Part shown: in pieces, positions 42,739 through 50,894 of the stretch
Layout of the letters: every line of letters starts with the position of its first letter
How positions within the stretch are numbered: position 1 is the stretch's first letter
NCBI RefSeq assembly: GCF_018531425.1
Contig: NZ_JAHBOI010000004.1
Coordinates: forward strand, 124,001 to 188,000
Direction of reading: 5' to 3'
DNA length: 64,000 bases
Origin: Paenarthrobacter sp. DKR-5
GTDB lineage: Bacteria; Actinomycetota; Actinomycetes; Actinomycetales; Micrococcaceae
Position numbers and translations under genes: made by a program
The notes under the pieces: generated by a model
The model's database searches: none
What the model saw: only the letters and a program-made list of their open reading frames with translations
What the model was told of the DNA's origin: nothing

Positions 42739-43041
42739 CAGGCAATCACTTTCGTAGAGCTGCATAACTGAGCGGTCCACTCTCTGGCGGACGGGCCCGG
42801 GGGGAGCCGCGGGGCGACGGGCCGGGGCGTAACCGGCCGAACTAAATTATGTCAGCAGCGTCCACGATGCGGCCGCGGTGAACTTTTGGCGTCACAAACG
42901 CCCTTCAGCCGAACAAATGCGCATCCACGCGGAGGCTTGGGCGGCAAGCACTCCGCCGCGGCCCGAATCACTGGAATCCTCGACGCCCGGCGGGCCGAGG
43001 TGGGGACAGCCGGCTCCCGTGTGAGATTTGTCCCACCAAGG
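42739..43041 (-). promoter_or_regulatory. Intergenic region upstream of the ABC transporter operon
   Basis: A 303-bp region without a gene. The only clear AT-rich patch is around 42840-42852, reading CATAAT on the minus strand (42851-42846), a plausible -10 with a leader of about 100 nt before the binding-protein ATG. I found no convincing -35, operator palindrome or small gene in the rest. Confidence 0.4.
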
Positions 43042-43725
43042 TCAGCTCAGCACGGGCCAGGACCCCTCCACGACGGCGTCCGGGCGGTGCCGCCGCAGAT
43101 AGTCCTGGAAGTCGGCCGCCTGCTCGGCGGCCCAGAGGACCTGCGAGTCATGCAGCTGGCTGGCCTCGGCTCGCAGCTGGGGGTACTGGCGGGCCATCGC
43201 GTCCGCGAGCTGGATGGTGGCCAACGCATCAGCGGCGGAGGTATGGGCGTGGTCCAAGGCGATGCCGTACGCGTCGCACAGGGCACCCAGAGTGCGCCGC
43301 CCGCGCCGGTACCGGTTCACCGCCTTGTCCAGCACGAAAGGATCGAGCACGGGCCGGGGCAGCGGGAAGACGGCACCGTGCCGCCGGCATTCGGCCCCCA
43401 GCACGGTGAAGTCGTACGGGGCGTTGAATGCGAAGACCGGCACGCCGCGCCGGAACAGCCCGGCAAGCGTCGACGCCACCTCGGCCGTGACCTGCGCCGC
43501 CGGCCTGCCGTCGGCGCGGGCCCGCGCGTCCCAAACGCCGTGGATCGCGGAAACCTCGGGTGGAATCGGCACCCCGGGGTCGGCGAGCCACTCGTGGTGT
43601 TCCAGCACTCCGCCGTCCGCGCCGACCACGACAATGGACGCCGTCACGAGGCGGGCGGTCCGCGGGTCCCGGCCGGTGGTCTCGACGTCGAATGCGGCCC
43701 GGGGGAGAAGGGTCCAGAAGTCCAT
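43042..43725 (-). CDS. DEDDh 3'-5' exonuclease (DnaQ-like)
   Basis: A 227-residue exonuclease with the three canonical motifs. Exo I is AAFDVETTG near residue 10. Exo II is FAFNAPYDFTVLG. Exo III has the form HTSAADALAT, which is the His-based DEDDh type. The protein resembles stand-alone epsilon/oligoribonuclease-related exonucleases that trim DNA or RNA 3' ends. No other domain is present. The ATG at 43725 has TAACGT ending 6 nt upstream and is divergent from the alkyltransferase-like gene, suggesting a DNA-repair neighbourhood. Confidence 0.88.
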   Translation of the reverse strand: MDFWTLLPRAAFDVETTGRDPRTARLVTASIVVVGADGGVLEHHEWLADPGVPIPPEVSAIHGVWDARARADGRPAAQVTAEVASTLAGLFRRGVPVFAFNAPYDFTVLGAECRRHGAVFPLPRPVLDPFVLDKAVNRYRRGRRTLGALCDAYGIALDHAHTSAADALATIQLADAMARQYPQLRAEASQLHDSQVLWAAEQAADFQDYLRRHRPDAVVEGSWPVLS

Positions 43726-43731
43726 GGGCTC

Positions 43732-43737
43732 ACGTTA
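43732..43737 (-). promoter_or_regulatory. Leaderless -10 (TAACGT) for the exonuclease gene
   Basis: TAACGT on the minus strand ends 6 nt before the ATG at 43725. There is no ribosome-binding site. Confidence 0.5.
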
Positions 43738-43789
43738 TGGGCCGCCACCGACAGTGTGGCGCTGACACGGCCGGCGGCCGGTCCGGCGA

Positions 43790-43795
43790 TAAGGT
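43790..43795 (+). promoter_or_regulatory. Leaderless -10 (TAAGGT) for the ATL-adnA-adnB operon
   Basis: TAAGGT ends 7 nt before the ATG at 43803. GGAAG between them could also act weakly as a ribosome-binding site, so a short leader is possible. Confidence 0.4.
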
Positions 43796-43802
43796 GGAAG
43801 CC

Positions 43803-44249
43803 ATGCGCGCTGACTTCACCGAGGCTGTTTTGGAGGTGGCAGCGCTGATCCCGGAAGGCGCGGCGCTGGCGTACGGGGACATCGCCGAACTGCTCGGTTC
43901 CGGAGGCCCGCGGCAGGTCGGCTCGGTCATGTCGCATTCCGGCCCCGATTCGGGCCCTGACTCGGGCCCTGAAGGACGCTTCCGGCCCCTGCCGTGGTGG
44001 CGGGTGATCAGGGCCAGCGGCCACCCGCCCGACGACTTGGCGTCCGAGGCCCTGGACCATTACCTCGCCGAGGGCACCCCGCTGCGGGGCACGCCCGGAC
44101 ACGGAAGCTGGAGGGTCGATTTGGACCGCGCGCGGTGGCAGCCCGATGCGCTCGCCTTCGATCGGATCGACGAACTCGCGCTGGGGCTTTCCGCCGCGAA
44201 ACTGTCGGCCGCGAAACTGTCGGTGCCCGGTGATGAGGTGGACGCATGA
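43803..44249 (+). CDS. Alkyltransferase-like protein (ATL; MGMT fold lacking the acceptor Cys)
   Basis: A 148-residue protein with the DNA-binding domain of O6-alkylguanine-DNA alkyltransferase: ALIPEGAALAYGDIAELLGSGGPRQVGSVMS and PLPWWRVIRASG. The active-site PCHRV is replaced by PWWRV. Loss of Cys with Trp in its place defines ATL proteins, which bind O6-alkylguanine without repairing it and flag it for nucleotide-excision repair. It carries two in-frame tandem repeats (residues around 48-57 and near the C-terminus). The stop overlaps adnA by 4 bp, so it is translated with the AdnAB machine. Confidence 0.85.
   Translation: MRADFTEAVLEVAALIPEGAALAYGDIAELLGSGGPRQVGSVMSHSGPDSGPDSGPEGRFRPLPWWRVIRASGHPPDDLASEALDHYLAEGTPLRGTPGHGSWRVDLDRARWQPDALAFDRIDELALGLSAAKLSAAKLSVPGDEVDA
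43947..43970 (+). repeat. 12-bp in-frame tandem repeat in the ATL gene
   Basis: GATTCGGGCCCT is followed directly by GACTCGGGCCCT, encoding DSGP-DSGP just before the PWWRV active-site region. It makes an insertion in the loop of the MGMT fold. Confidence 0.75.
44193..44222 (+). repeat. 15-bp in-frame tandem repeat at the ATL C-terminus
   Basis: GCCGCGAAACTGTCG occurs twice in a row (44193-44207, 44208-44222), encoding AKLS-AAKLS immediately before the stop. Confidence 0.9.
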
Positions 44250-47200
44250 AGGATCTTCCCCCGCTTCGCCTGCTGGCGTCCCAGGAACCGGAGGCTGCGG
44301 CGCCCGTGCTCGACGCCGGCCAGCAGGGCATCGTCGCCCTGGAGCACGGCAGCGGTCCGGTGCTCGTATGGGGAGCACCGGGGACCGGCAAATCGACGGT
44401 GCTCGTGGAAACAGCTGTCCGGCGCATCGTCGAGGACGGCGTGGACCCGTCCGGCGTGCTGCTGTTGGCCCCGAACCGCCTCGCAGCGGACCGGTTGCGG
44501 AACCGGCTCACCTCGCGGCTGCAGCGTTCGCTCAGCACGGCGCCGGCCCGGACGTGGGCGTCCTACGCGTTCGACGTCCTGCGCCGCGCCAAAGTCGAGG
44601 GCCGGCTGCCGTACGTGGAGCGTGCCCCGAAGCTGCTCTCGGGCCCGGAGCAGGACCTGATCATCCGCGAGCTGCTCGAAGGCCACCGGCACGGACTGGG
44701 CGCGGCGGTGCCGTGGCCGGAGGGCCTGGCTGCTGCGCTGGGCACGAGGGGCTTCCGGCAGGAAATCCGGCAGCTCTTTGACCGGGTCATCGAATACGGA
44801 ATTTCCGCCGCAGAGCTCGCGGAGCTGGGACGGTCCGGCGGCCGGCAGGACTGGGTGGCCGCGGCGCAGCTCTACAGCGAGTACCGGGACGTGATCGACC
44901 TGCGGATGCCGGAGGCGTTCGACCCGGCCGGAGTCATCACCTCGGTGGTCCAGCTCTTCCAGGACCAGCCGGACTTCCTGGTCGAGGAACACGCCCGCCT
45001 GGCCCTGATCCTCGTGGACGATATCCAGGAAGCCAACCGGTCCGTGCACAGCCTGCTGACCCTGCTTGGCCGCGGCCGCGACGTCGTCGTCACGGCCTCG
45101 CCCGACACGGTAGTGCAGGGCTTCCGCGGTGCGCGGCCGGATCTGGCCGGCGGCCTGCGCAGCAGCCTGGACGACGGCTGCGGCGTCACCGAGGCCGTGT
45201 TGTCGGCGTCGCACCGCATGGATGAGCGGATCAGTGAGGTGTGGAAGGGCCTCGCCCAGCGCATCTCGCAGAGCCAGGGCGGCCACAAGGCCCGCCGGCT
45301 CGAACCTCTGCCCGCAACGGATCAGGACCAGGGCGGCTCCCCGGCCGTCAGTGCGCATCTGGTCGCGTCCCCGGTCCATGAGATGCGCTTCGTGGCGGAA
45401 CGCCTGCTGTACCTGCAACTGCACGAAGGCCGGCGGCTGGCGGACATGGCCGTCATCGTCCGCACCGGCGGCCAGCTGGCCCAGCTGCAGCGCTTCCTCA
45501 GCGGCGAGGGCATCCCGGTGAAGGTGCCGGTCGCCGAGAATGCCGTCAGGGATGAAGCCGCCGTACGCCCCCTGCTGGAGGCCTTCCGGGTGGTCCTGGA
45601 TCCGTCCGCCCTCGACGCCGAGACCGCCGTGGCGCTGCTGACGTCCCGCATCGGGCGCACCTCGGCGGTCGCCCTGCGCCGGCTCCGGCAGGCACTGCGC
45701 CGCGAGGAGCGGCTGGGCGGCGGGGGACGCGGAAGCGACACGCTGCTGGTGGAGGCGCTGCAGGATCCTGCGCATCTGGCGTCCCTGGGCTGGGAGGCGC
45801 GGCAGGCGGTGCGGATCGCGACGATGCTGGCAGCCGGACGGCAGGCAGCCGCCCAACCGGGGGCAAACGCCGAAACGGTGCTGTGGGCACTGTGGTCCGA
45901 GTCCGGCTGTTCGGATTACTGGGCGCGGCTGGCGCTGCAGGGCGGTCCCGCCGGCGTCCGGGCCGACCGTGACCTCGATGCCATGATGGCGCTGTTCCAG
46001 ACCGCGGAGCGCTACGTGGACCAGCTGCCGGGGTCGACGCCGGGGCAGTTCCTGGAGTACCTGCTGAACCAGGAGCTCCCCATGGACACTCTGGCCGCGC
46101 GCGCCCAGCGCCGGGACGCCGTCGAACTGCTCACCCCTGCCAGCGCGGCGGGCCGCGAGTGGGCGGTGGTGGTCGTGCCGGGGCTGCAGGACGGCGTGTG
46201 GCCGAACACGAAGCTGCGTGGGGAGCTGCTGGGCAGCACCGAACTCGTCGAGGTGCTCGAGCGCGGTCCGGCAGCGGCCCGGCTCGGCGCGGCCGCCCGG
46301 CTGCGGGAGATCCGCTATGACGAGCTGCGCAGCTTTTCCGCCGCCGTCTCCCGTGCCCGGGAACGGCTGATCTGCACCGCCGTCAGTTCCGAGGACCAGC
46401 AGCCCTCACCGTTCCTGGACTACGTGGACCCGTGGGAGCCCGGGGACGATCCGGGCGGCCAGCGTCCCGTGGAGGAGGTCGGCCGGCCGATGACGCTGCG
46501 CTCGCTGGTGGCAGAGCTGCGCTGCGTGCTCGCCGACCCGTCGGCCCGGGACCGCCATGAGGAAGCGGCGCGCGTGCTGGGCCGGCTGGCAGCCGAGGAG
46601 GTCCCCGGCGCCGCGCCCGGCCAGTGGTGGGGTTTGCTGCCGCTCAGTTCGACCGAGCCGCTCGTCCCCGCCGGAGGCCGTGTTCCGGTCTCGCCGTCGA
46701 AGGTGGACGCGGTGCACAAGTCGCCGTTGAACTGGTTCATCCAGGCGGCCGGCGGGGAGGCTGCCACGGACTTCGCCCGCAGCCTCGGAACCTTGGTGCA
46801 CGCCATCGCCCAGGACCTGCCGGACGCCAGCGGCAGCGAGTACGCCGCGGAACTGGCCAAGCGCTGGCCGTCGCTGGGCATGAAGGAGAACTGGGAGGGC
46901 CAGCTCGACTACCGTCGCGCCGAAAAGATGGTACGCAAGCTGGCCGAGTACGTCATCCGGATGCGCCAGGAGGGGCGCGGCCTGCTCGCGACCGAACAGG
47001 ACTTCGGGGTGGAGCTGGAAGGCTCCGGGCACACCGTGCTGCTTCGCGGCCAGGTCGACCGGCTGGAGACCGATGCCGAAGGCCGCCTGGTCATCGTGGA
47101 CCTCAAGACAGGGCGGAGCAAGCCGACGGCGGACGAGCTGGCGCTGCACCCGCAGCTGGGGGCCTACCAGGCGGCAGTGCTGGCCGGGGCCTTCGACGCT

Positions 47201-47467
47201 TTGGCCCGGCAGGGGGACGTCCCGGCTCCGGGAGGTGCGATTCTGGCGCAGCTGGGCACGGACACCAAGGACGTCGGCATCCAGCACCAGGACGCGCTGG
47301 CCCAAGACGGGGACTGGGCGACGCCGCTGGTGCTCGAAGCGGCTTCCCTGATGGCGTCCGCGACGTTCCTGGCCCGGCACGACCCGAAGAAGTACGGGTT
47401 CGGCAGCCGGTGCGCGGTGCCGGAAGTATGCCCGCTGTGCAGCGACGGAAAGCAGGTCACCGAATGA
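44246..47467 (+). CDS. adnA: AdnA: helicase-nuclease subunit of AdnAB
   Basis: A 1073-residue UvrD-like motor with a C-terminal PD-(D/E)xK nuclease, partner of AdnB in the heterodimer that resects double-strand breaks in actinobacteria. Walker A is WGAPGTGKST (43-51). Motif II reads LVDDIQEAN rather than DExQD, so this motor is probably the weaker one. Motif III has QGFRGARPDL. The nuclease core has RGQVDRLETD and RLVIVDLKTGRSKPT (about 940-958). The C-terminus has CAVPEVCPLC; the upstream cysteine of Fe-S nucleases appears to be Ser (KSPLNWF). Order and overlap with adnB match Rv3202c-Rv3201c. Confidence 0.9.
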   Translation: MKDLPPLRLLASQEPEAAAPVLDAGQQGIVALEHGSGPVLVWGAPGTGKSTVLVETAVRRIVEDGVDPSGVLLLAPNRLAADRLRNRLTSRLQRSLSTAPARTWASYAFDVLRRAKVEGRLPYVERAPKLLSGPEQDLIIRELLEGHRHGLGAAVPWPEGLAAALGTRGFRQEIRQLFDRVIEYGISAAELAELGRSGGRQDWVAAAQLYSEYRDVIDLRMPEAFDPAGVITSVVQLFQDQPDFLVEEHARLALILVDDIQEANRSVHSLLTLLGRGRDVVVTASPDTVVQGFRGARPDLAGGLRSSLDDGCGVTEAVLSASHRMDERISEVWKGLAQRISQSQGGHKARRLEPLPATDQDQGGSPAVSAHLVASPVHEMRFVAERLLYLQLHEGRRLADMAVIVRTGGQLAQLQRFLSGEGIPVKVPVAENAVRDEAAVRPLLEAFRVVLDPSALDAETAVALLTSRIGRTSAVALRRLRQALRREERLGGGGRGSDTLLVEALQDPAHLASLGWEARQAVRIATMLAAGRQAAAQPGANAETVLWALWSESGCSDYWARLALQGGPAGVRADRDLDAMMALFQTAERYVDQLPGSTPGQFLEYLLNQELPMDTLAARAQRRDAVELLTPASAAGREWAVVVVPGLQDGVWPNTKLRGELLGSTELVEVLERGPAAARLGAAARLREIRYDELRSFSAAVSRARERLICTAVSSEDQQPSPFLDYVDPWEPGDDPGGQRPVEEVGRPMTLRSLVAELRCVLADPSARDRHEEAARVLGRLAAEEVPGAAPGQWWGLLPLSSTEPLVPAGGRVPVSPSKVDAVHKSPLNWFIQAAGGEAATDFARSLGTLVHAIAQDLPDASGSEYAAELAKRWPSLGMKENWEGQLDYRRAEKMVRKLAEYVIRMRQEGRGLLATEQDFGVELEGSGHTVLLRGQVDRLETDAEGRLVIVDLKTGRSKPTADELALHPQLGAYQAAVLAGAFDALARQGDVPAPGGAILAQLGTDTKDVGIQHQDALAQDGDWATPLVLEAASLMASATFLARHDPKKYGFGSRCAVPEVCPLCSDGKQVTE

Positions 47468-50400
47468 ACGCCCGGATCACGCCGGAGGAGCTCGCCGGGC
47501 TGCTCGGACAGAACCCACCCACCGCCGAACAGTCGGCGATCATCAGCGCCCCGCTCGAGCCGATGCTCGTCGTCGCCGGGGCCGGTTCGGGCAAGACCAC
47601 GACCATGGCGGACCGGGTGGTCTGGCTCGTCGCCAACGGACTGGTGCTGCCCGAGGAGATCCTGGGCGTCACCTTCACCCGCAAGGCCGCCGGGGAGCTC
47701 GCCGCGCGCATCCGGCGCCAGCTGGCCAAGCTTTCGCGGCTGGCGCGCAGCGGCACAGTGGAGCTCGCAGCAGCAGCCGGCGCGGAGGACGCGCTTGAAC
47801 CGAAGGTGTCCACCTACCACTCCTACGCCAGCGGCATCGTGGCCGACCACGGGCTGCGGCTGGGCATCGAGCGGGACGCGGTCGTCCTCGGCGGCGCACA
47901 GTCCTGGCAGCTTGCTGCAGAGGTCGTGGAAGCCTACGACGGCGAGTTCAGCCACTTCGCCTACGCCAAGTCCACCCTCGTCAGCTCGGTGATCCGGCTC
48001 GCAGGTGAATGCGCCGAGCACCTTCAGGACCCGTCGGACGTCCGGTCCGTCCTGGACGGCTACGCCGCGTCCCTGGATGCGCTGCCGTACATCGAGGGGA
48101 AGAAGAACGCCCCCACGCAAAAGGTGCGGGACCTGCTCGACGTGCTGCGCACCCGGGCGAGCGTGGCAGCGATGGTCGCCGAATACGGCAGGGCGAAGCG
48201 GGTGCGCAATGCCATGGACTACGGGGACCTGGTCGCGCTGGCGGCCCGCATTGCGGTGGAGGTGCCGCAGGCCGGGGATGCAGAGCGCGAACGTTACAAG
48301 GTCGTCCTGCTGGATGAGTTCCAGGACACCTCCCATGCCCAGCTGCAGCTTTTCTCCCACCTCTACGGCGGCGGCCACCCGGTCACGGCGGTGGGGGACC
48401 CCAACCAGTCCATCTACGGCTTCCGGGGCGCGTCCGCGGGCCAGCTGTTCCGCTTCCCCGAGTTGTTTCCCCGGGCGGACGGCACACGGGCCCGAACCGC
48501 CGAGCTCACCATTGCCTGGCGCAACGCCGTGAACGTGCTCGAGGCGGCCAACGCCATGTCCACCGTGCTCAACGGGTCCGCCGCGCGCCGGCACGCCGGG
48601 TCGGCCGTGCGGGTTTCCCCGCTGCGTACCCGGCCGGCTCCCGATACCGGCGAGGTCGTGCTGGCCCGGTTCGGGACCGCGGAAGAGGAAGCCGAAGCGA
48701 TCGGCGACGAAATCCTGCGGCGCAGGCCCTCCTTCGGCGGCGGACCTCACGACGGCGGAACAGCGCTGACGGTCGCCGTGCTCTGCCGCCGCCGGGCGCA
48801 GTTCGAGCAGGTCCGGTCCAGCCTGGAGCTCCGGAACATCCCCTACGAAATCGTCGGCCTGGGCGGCCTGCTGAGCACCCCGGAGATCGTGGACCTTGTC
48901 TCCATGCTGCGGGTGCTCGCGGACCCGGGCCGCTCGGATGCGCTGATGCGGCTGATCAGCGGCGCGCGCTGGCGGCTCGGCGCCGCGGACCTGATGGCCT
49001 TTGCCGAATGGTCCCGTTTCCTGGCCCGCCAGCGTGAGTTCGCGGCGTCGGGGCCGGCCGACGACGACCTTGCCGCCCAGCAGGACGGGGCACCGGAGGA
49101 CCAGGTGCTGGAACAGGACCTGGTGGACGACTCCAGCCTCGTGGAGGCCCTGGACCGGCTGGAGGCCGGGTACTGGCCCCGGCAGCTGCACCGCACACTC
49201 AGCGAGGCTGCACGGGAAAGGCTGCTGTGCCTGCGCGACGAGCTGCGGCACCTGCGCTCCTTCGTCAGCGACGACCTCACCACGCTGCTCGGCGAAGTGG
49301 AGCGCACCATGCTGCTCGACATCGAGGTCGCTGCCAAGCCCGGACCCGGACTGCACCACGCCCGGCGGAACCTCGACGCGTTCCAGGACGCTGCCTCCGG
49401 TTTCGTCCAGTCCGCGGACCGGGTGGACCTGCTCGCCTTCCTGTCCTGGCTCGAGGCGGCCGCGGCGGAGGAAGGAGGCCTGGAGATCACCCAGGCCGAT
49501 GTCAACGAGCACGCGGTCCAGCTGCTGACCGTCCACGCCTCCAAGGGACTCGAATGGGACCTGGTCTTCGTCCCCGGCCTGAACGACGGAGCGTTTCCGT
49601 CCAAGAGCGTCGACCGCTGGTCCACGGGCGCGGCGGCCCTGCCCTGGCCGCTGCGCGGGGACAGCGGGGACCTGCCCGAGTGGGACCTGACAGCGCCGGA
49701 CCAGAAGGGCTGGCTGGAGAACGAGAAGCGCTACGCGGCGGACGTGGCTGTCCACGGCGAGGAGGAGGAACGCCGGCTCGCCTACGTTGCCTTCACCCGC
49801 GCCCGCAGCACGCTGGTCTGCAGTTCCTCGGCGTGGATCGGCGGCCGGGTCAAGCCCGCGGCCCCGTCCCGGTTCCTGGCCGAACTGCATGAGCTCGCCG
49901 CGGAGAGGCCCGAGTGCGTGCGGGTGGCCGCCTGGGTAGCGGACGAGGACCTCGGGGAGCAGAACCCGCTGGTCCAGGAGGCACTGACGGCAGCCTGGCC
50001 CTACGACCCGCTCGAAGGACCGGTGGACGCGGACGGGGAGCCGCTCCGGCCGTTGCGCGGCCGACGCGCGGTCCTGGAGGCAGCCGCTGCCCGGGTCCTG
50101 CAGGAAGAAGCACGGTGGCGGGACGAAGCGGCAGCCGGCGCTCCCGACGGGGAGCAGACAGGATGGGCGCGGGAAGCGGATCTGCTGCTGGCACGCCGGC
50201 TCATCGACGAGGACCGGTTCACCGTCGAGCTCCCGCAGCACATATCGGCTTCCCTGCTGGTGGAACTCGGCCGCGATCCCGGGAAGGTCACCCGGCAGTT
50301 GCGGCGGCCGGTGCCGCGCCGGCCCGGCATGGCGGCCCGGAAGGGCACGGCGTTCCACAGCTGGGTGGAGGAGTACTACGGCACCACCGGCCAGCTGGAG

Positions 50401-50853
50401 CTGGACGAGGCGCCGGGCGCCGACGCCTACGTGGACGAAGCCTACGGCCTGCAGGAAATGGTCGAGGCCTTCAAGGCGTCCCCGTGGGCCCAGCGCGCGC
50501 CGGCGCACGTCGAGGTCCCGATCGAGACCCAGGTCGGGGGTGTCGTCGTGCGCGGCCGGATCGATGCGGTGTTCCGGGACAGCGACGGTTCCTGGGACCT
50601 GATCGACTGGAAGACCGGAGTGGTGCCGACCGGCCGGGACCTGGCCGAGAAGGCCGTACAGCTGGCGGTGTACCGGCTCGCCTGGGCGCGGTTGCGGGAC
50701 ATCCCGTTGGAGCAGGTCAAGGCTGCGTTCTACTACGCCGGCCCAGGCGAGCTCGTGCGCCCGCTTGACCTCGCCGGCGAAGCGGAGCTCGAAGACATCA
50801 TTGCCCGGTCGCTCAGCCGGTCCGCGGCCGCCGAAACGGTCAGCCGCGGCTGA
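47464..50853 (+). CDS. adnB: AdnB: helicase-nuclease subunit of AdnAB
   Basis: A 1129-residue SF1A helicase with a C-terminal RecB-like nuclease. All motor motifs are canonical: Q-motif (PPTAEQSAIISAP), Walker A AGAGSGKTT (39-46), motif Ia TFTRKAAGELAARI, motif II LLDEFQDTSHAQ, motif III VGDPNQSIYGFRGA, motif V TVHASKGLEWDLVFVPG, and motif VI YVAFTRARSTL. The nuclease domain (about 960-1129) has RKGTAFHSWVEEYYG, VVRGRIDAVF and WDLIDWKTGVVP (catalytic Asp and Lys). It starts in a 4-bp ATGA overlap with adnA, fitting a 1:1 heterodimer. It is presumably the lead motor. Confidence 0.92.
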   Translation: MNARITPEELAGLLGQNPPTAEQSAIISAPLEPMLVVAGAGSGKTTTMADRVVWLVANGLVLPEEILGVTFTRKAAGELAARIRRQLAKLSRLARSGTVELAAAAGAEDALEPKVSTYHSYASGIVADHGLRLGIERDAVVLGGAQSWQLAAEVVEAYDGEFSHFAYAKSTLVSSVIRLAGECAEHLQDPSDVRSVLDGYAASLDALPYIEGKKNAPTQKVRDLLDVLRTRASVAAMVAEYGRAKRVRNAMDYGDLVALAARIAVEVPQAGDAERERYKVVLLDEFQDTSHAQLQLFSHLYGGGHPVTAVGDPNQSIYGFRGASAGQLFRFPELFPRADGTRARTAELTIAWRNAVNVLEAANAMSTVLNGSAARRHAGSAVRVSPLRTRPAPDTGEVVLARFGTAEEEAEAIGDEILRRRPSFGGGPHDGGTALTVAVLCRRRAQFEQVRSSLELRNIPYEIVGLGGLLSTPEIVDLVSMLRVLADPGRSDALMRLISGARWRLGAADLMAFAEWSRFLARQREFAASGPADDDLAAQQDGAPEDQVLEQDLVDDSSLVEALDRLEAGYWPRQLHRTLSEAARERLLCLRDELRHLRSFVSDDLTTLLGEVERTMLLDIEVAAKPGPGLHHARRNLDAFQDAASGFVQSADRVDLLAFLSWLEAAAAEEGGLEITQADVNEHAVQLLTVHASKGLEWDLVFVPGLNDGAFPSKSVDRWSTGAAALPWPLRGDSGDLPEWDLTAPDQKGWLENEKRYAADVAVHGEEEERRLAYVAFTRARSTLVCSSSAWIGGRVKPAAPSRFLAELHELAAERPECVRVAAWVADEDLGEQNPLVQEALTAAWPYDPLEGPVDADGEPLRPLRGRRAVLEAAAARVLQEEARWRDEAAAGAPDGEQTGWAREADLLLARRLIDEDRFTVELPQHISASLLVELGRDPGKVTRQLRRPVPRRPGMAARKGTAFHSWVEEYYGTTGQLELDEAPGADAYVDEAYGLQEMVEAFKASPWAQRAPAHVEVPIETQVGGVVVRGRIDAVFRDSDGSWDLIDWKTGVVPTGRDLAEKAVQLAVYRLAWARLRDIPLEQVKAAFYYAGPGELVRPLDLAGEAELEDIIARSLSRSAAAETVSRG

Positions 50854-50865
50854 GCATGAGCTGAT

Positions 50866-50885
50866 CCGGGGGCGAGCCCCGGTTT
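50866..50885. terminator. Hairpin terminator between adnB and the phosphotransferase gene
   Basis: CCGGGG (50866-50871) pairs with CCCCGG (50877-50882) around GCGAG and is followed by TTT. It lies between two convergent genes. Confidence 0.6.
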
Positions 50886-50894
50886 ACTAGCGCG

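Noticed and set aside
47164-50508. A 1114-codon open frame antisense to adnB
   Set aside because: It is a shadow of adnB caused by high GC (third-position bias). It shows no family motifs, has Pro/Gly/Arg/Val/Gln-skewed composition, and the plus-strand protein has complete helicase and nuclease motifs.
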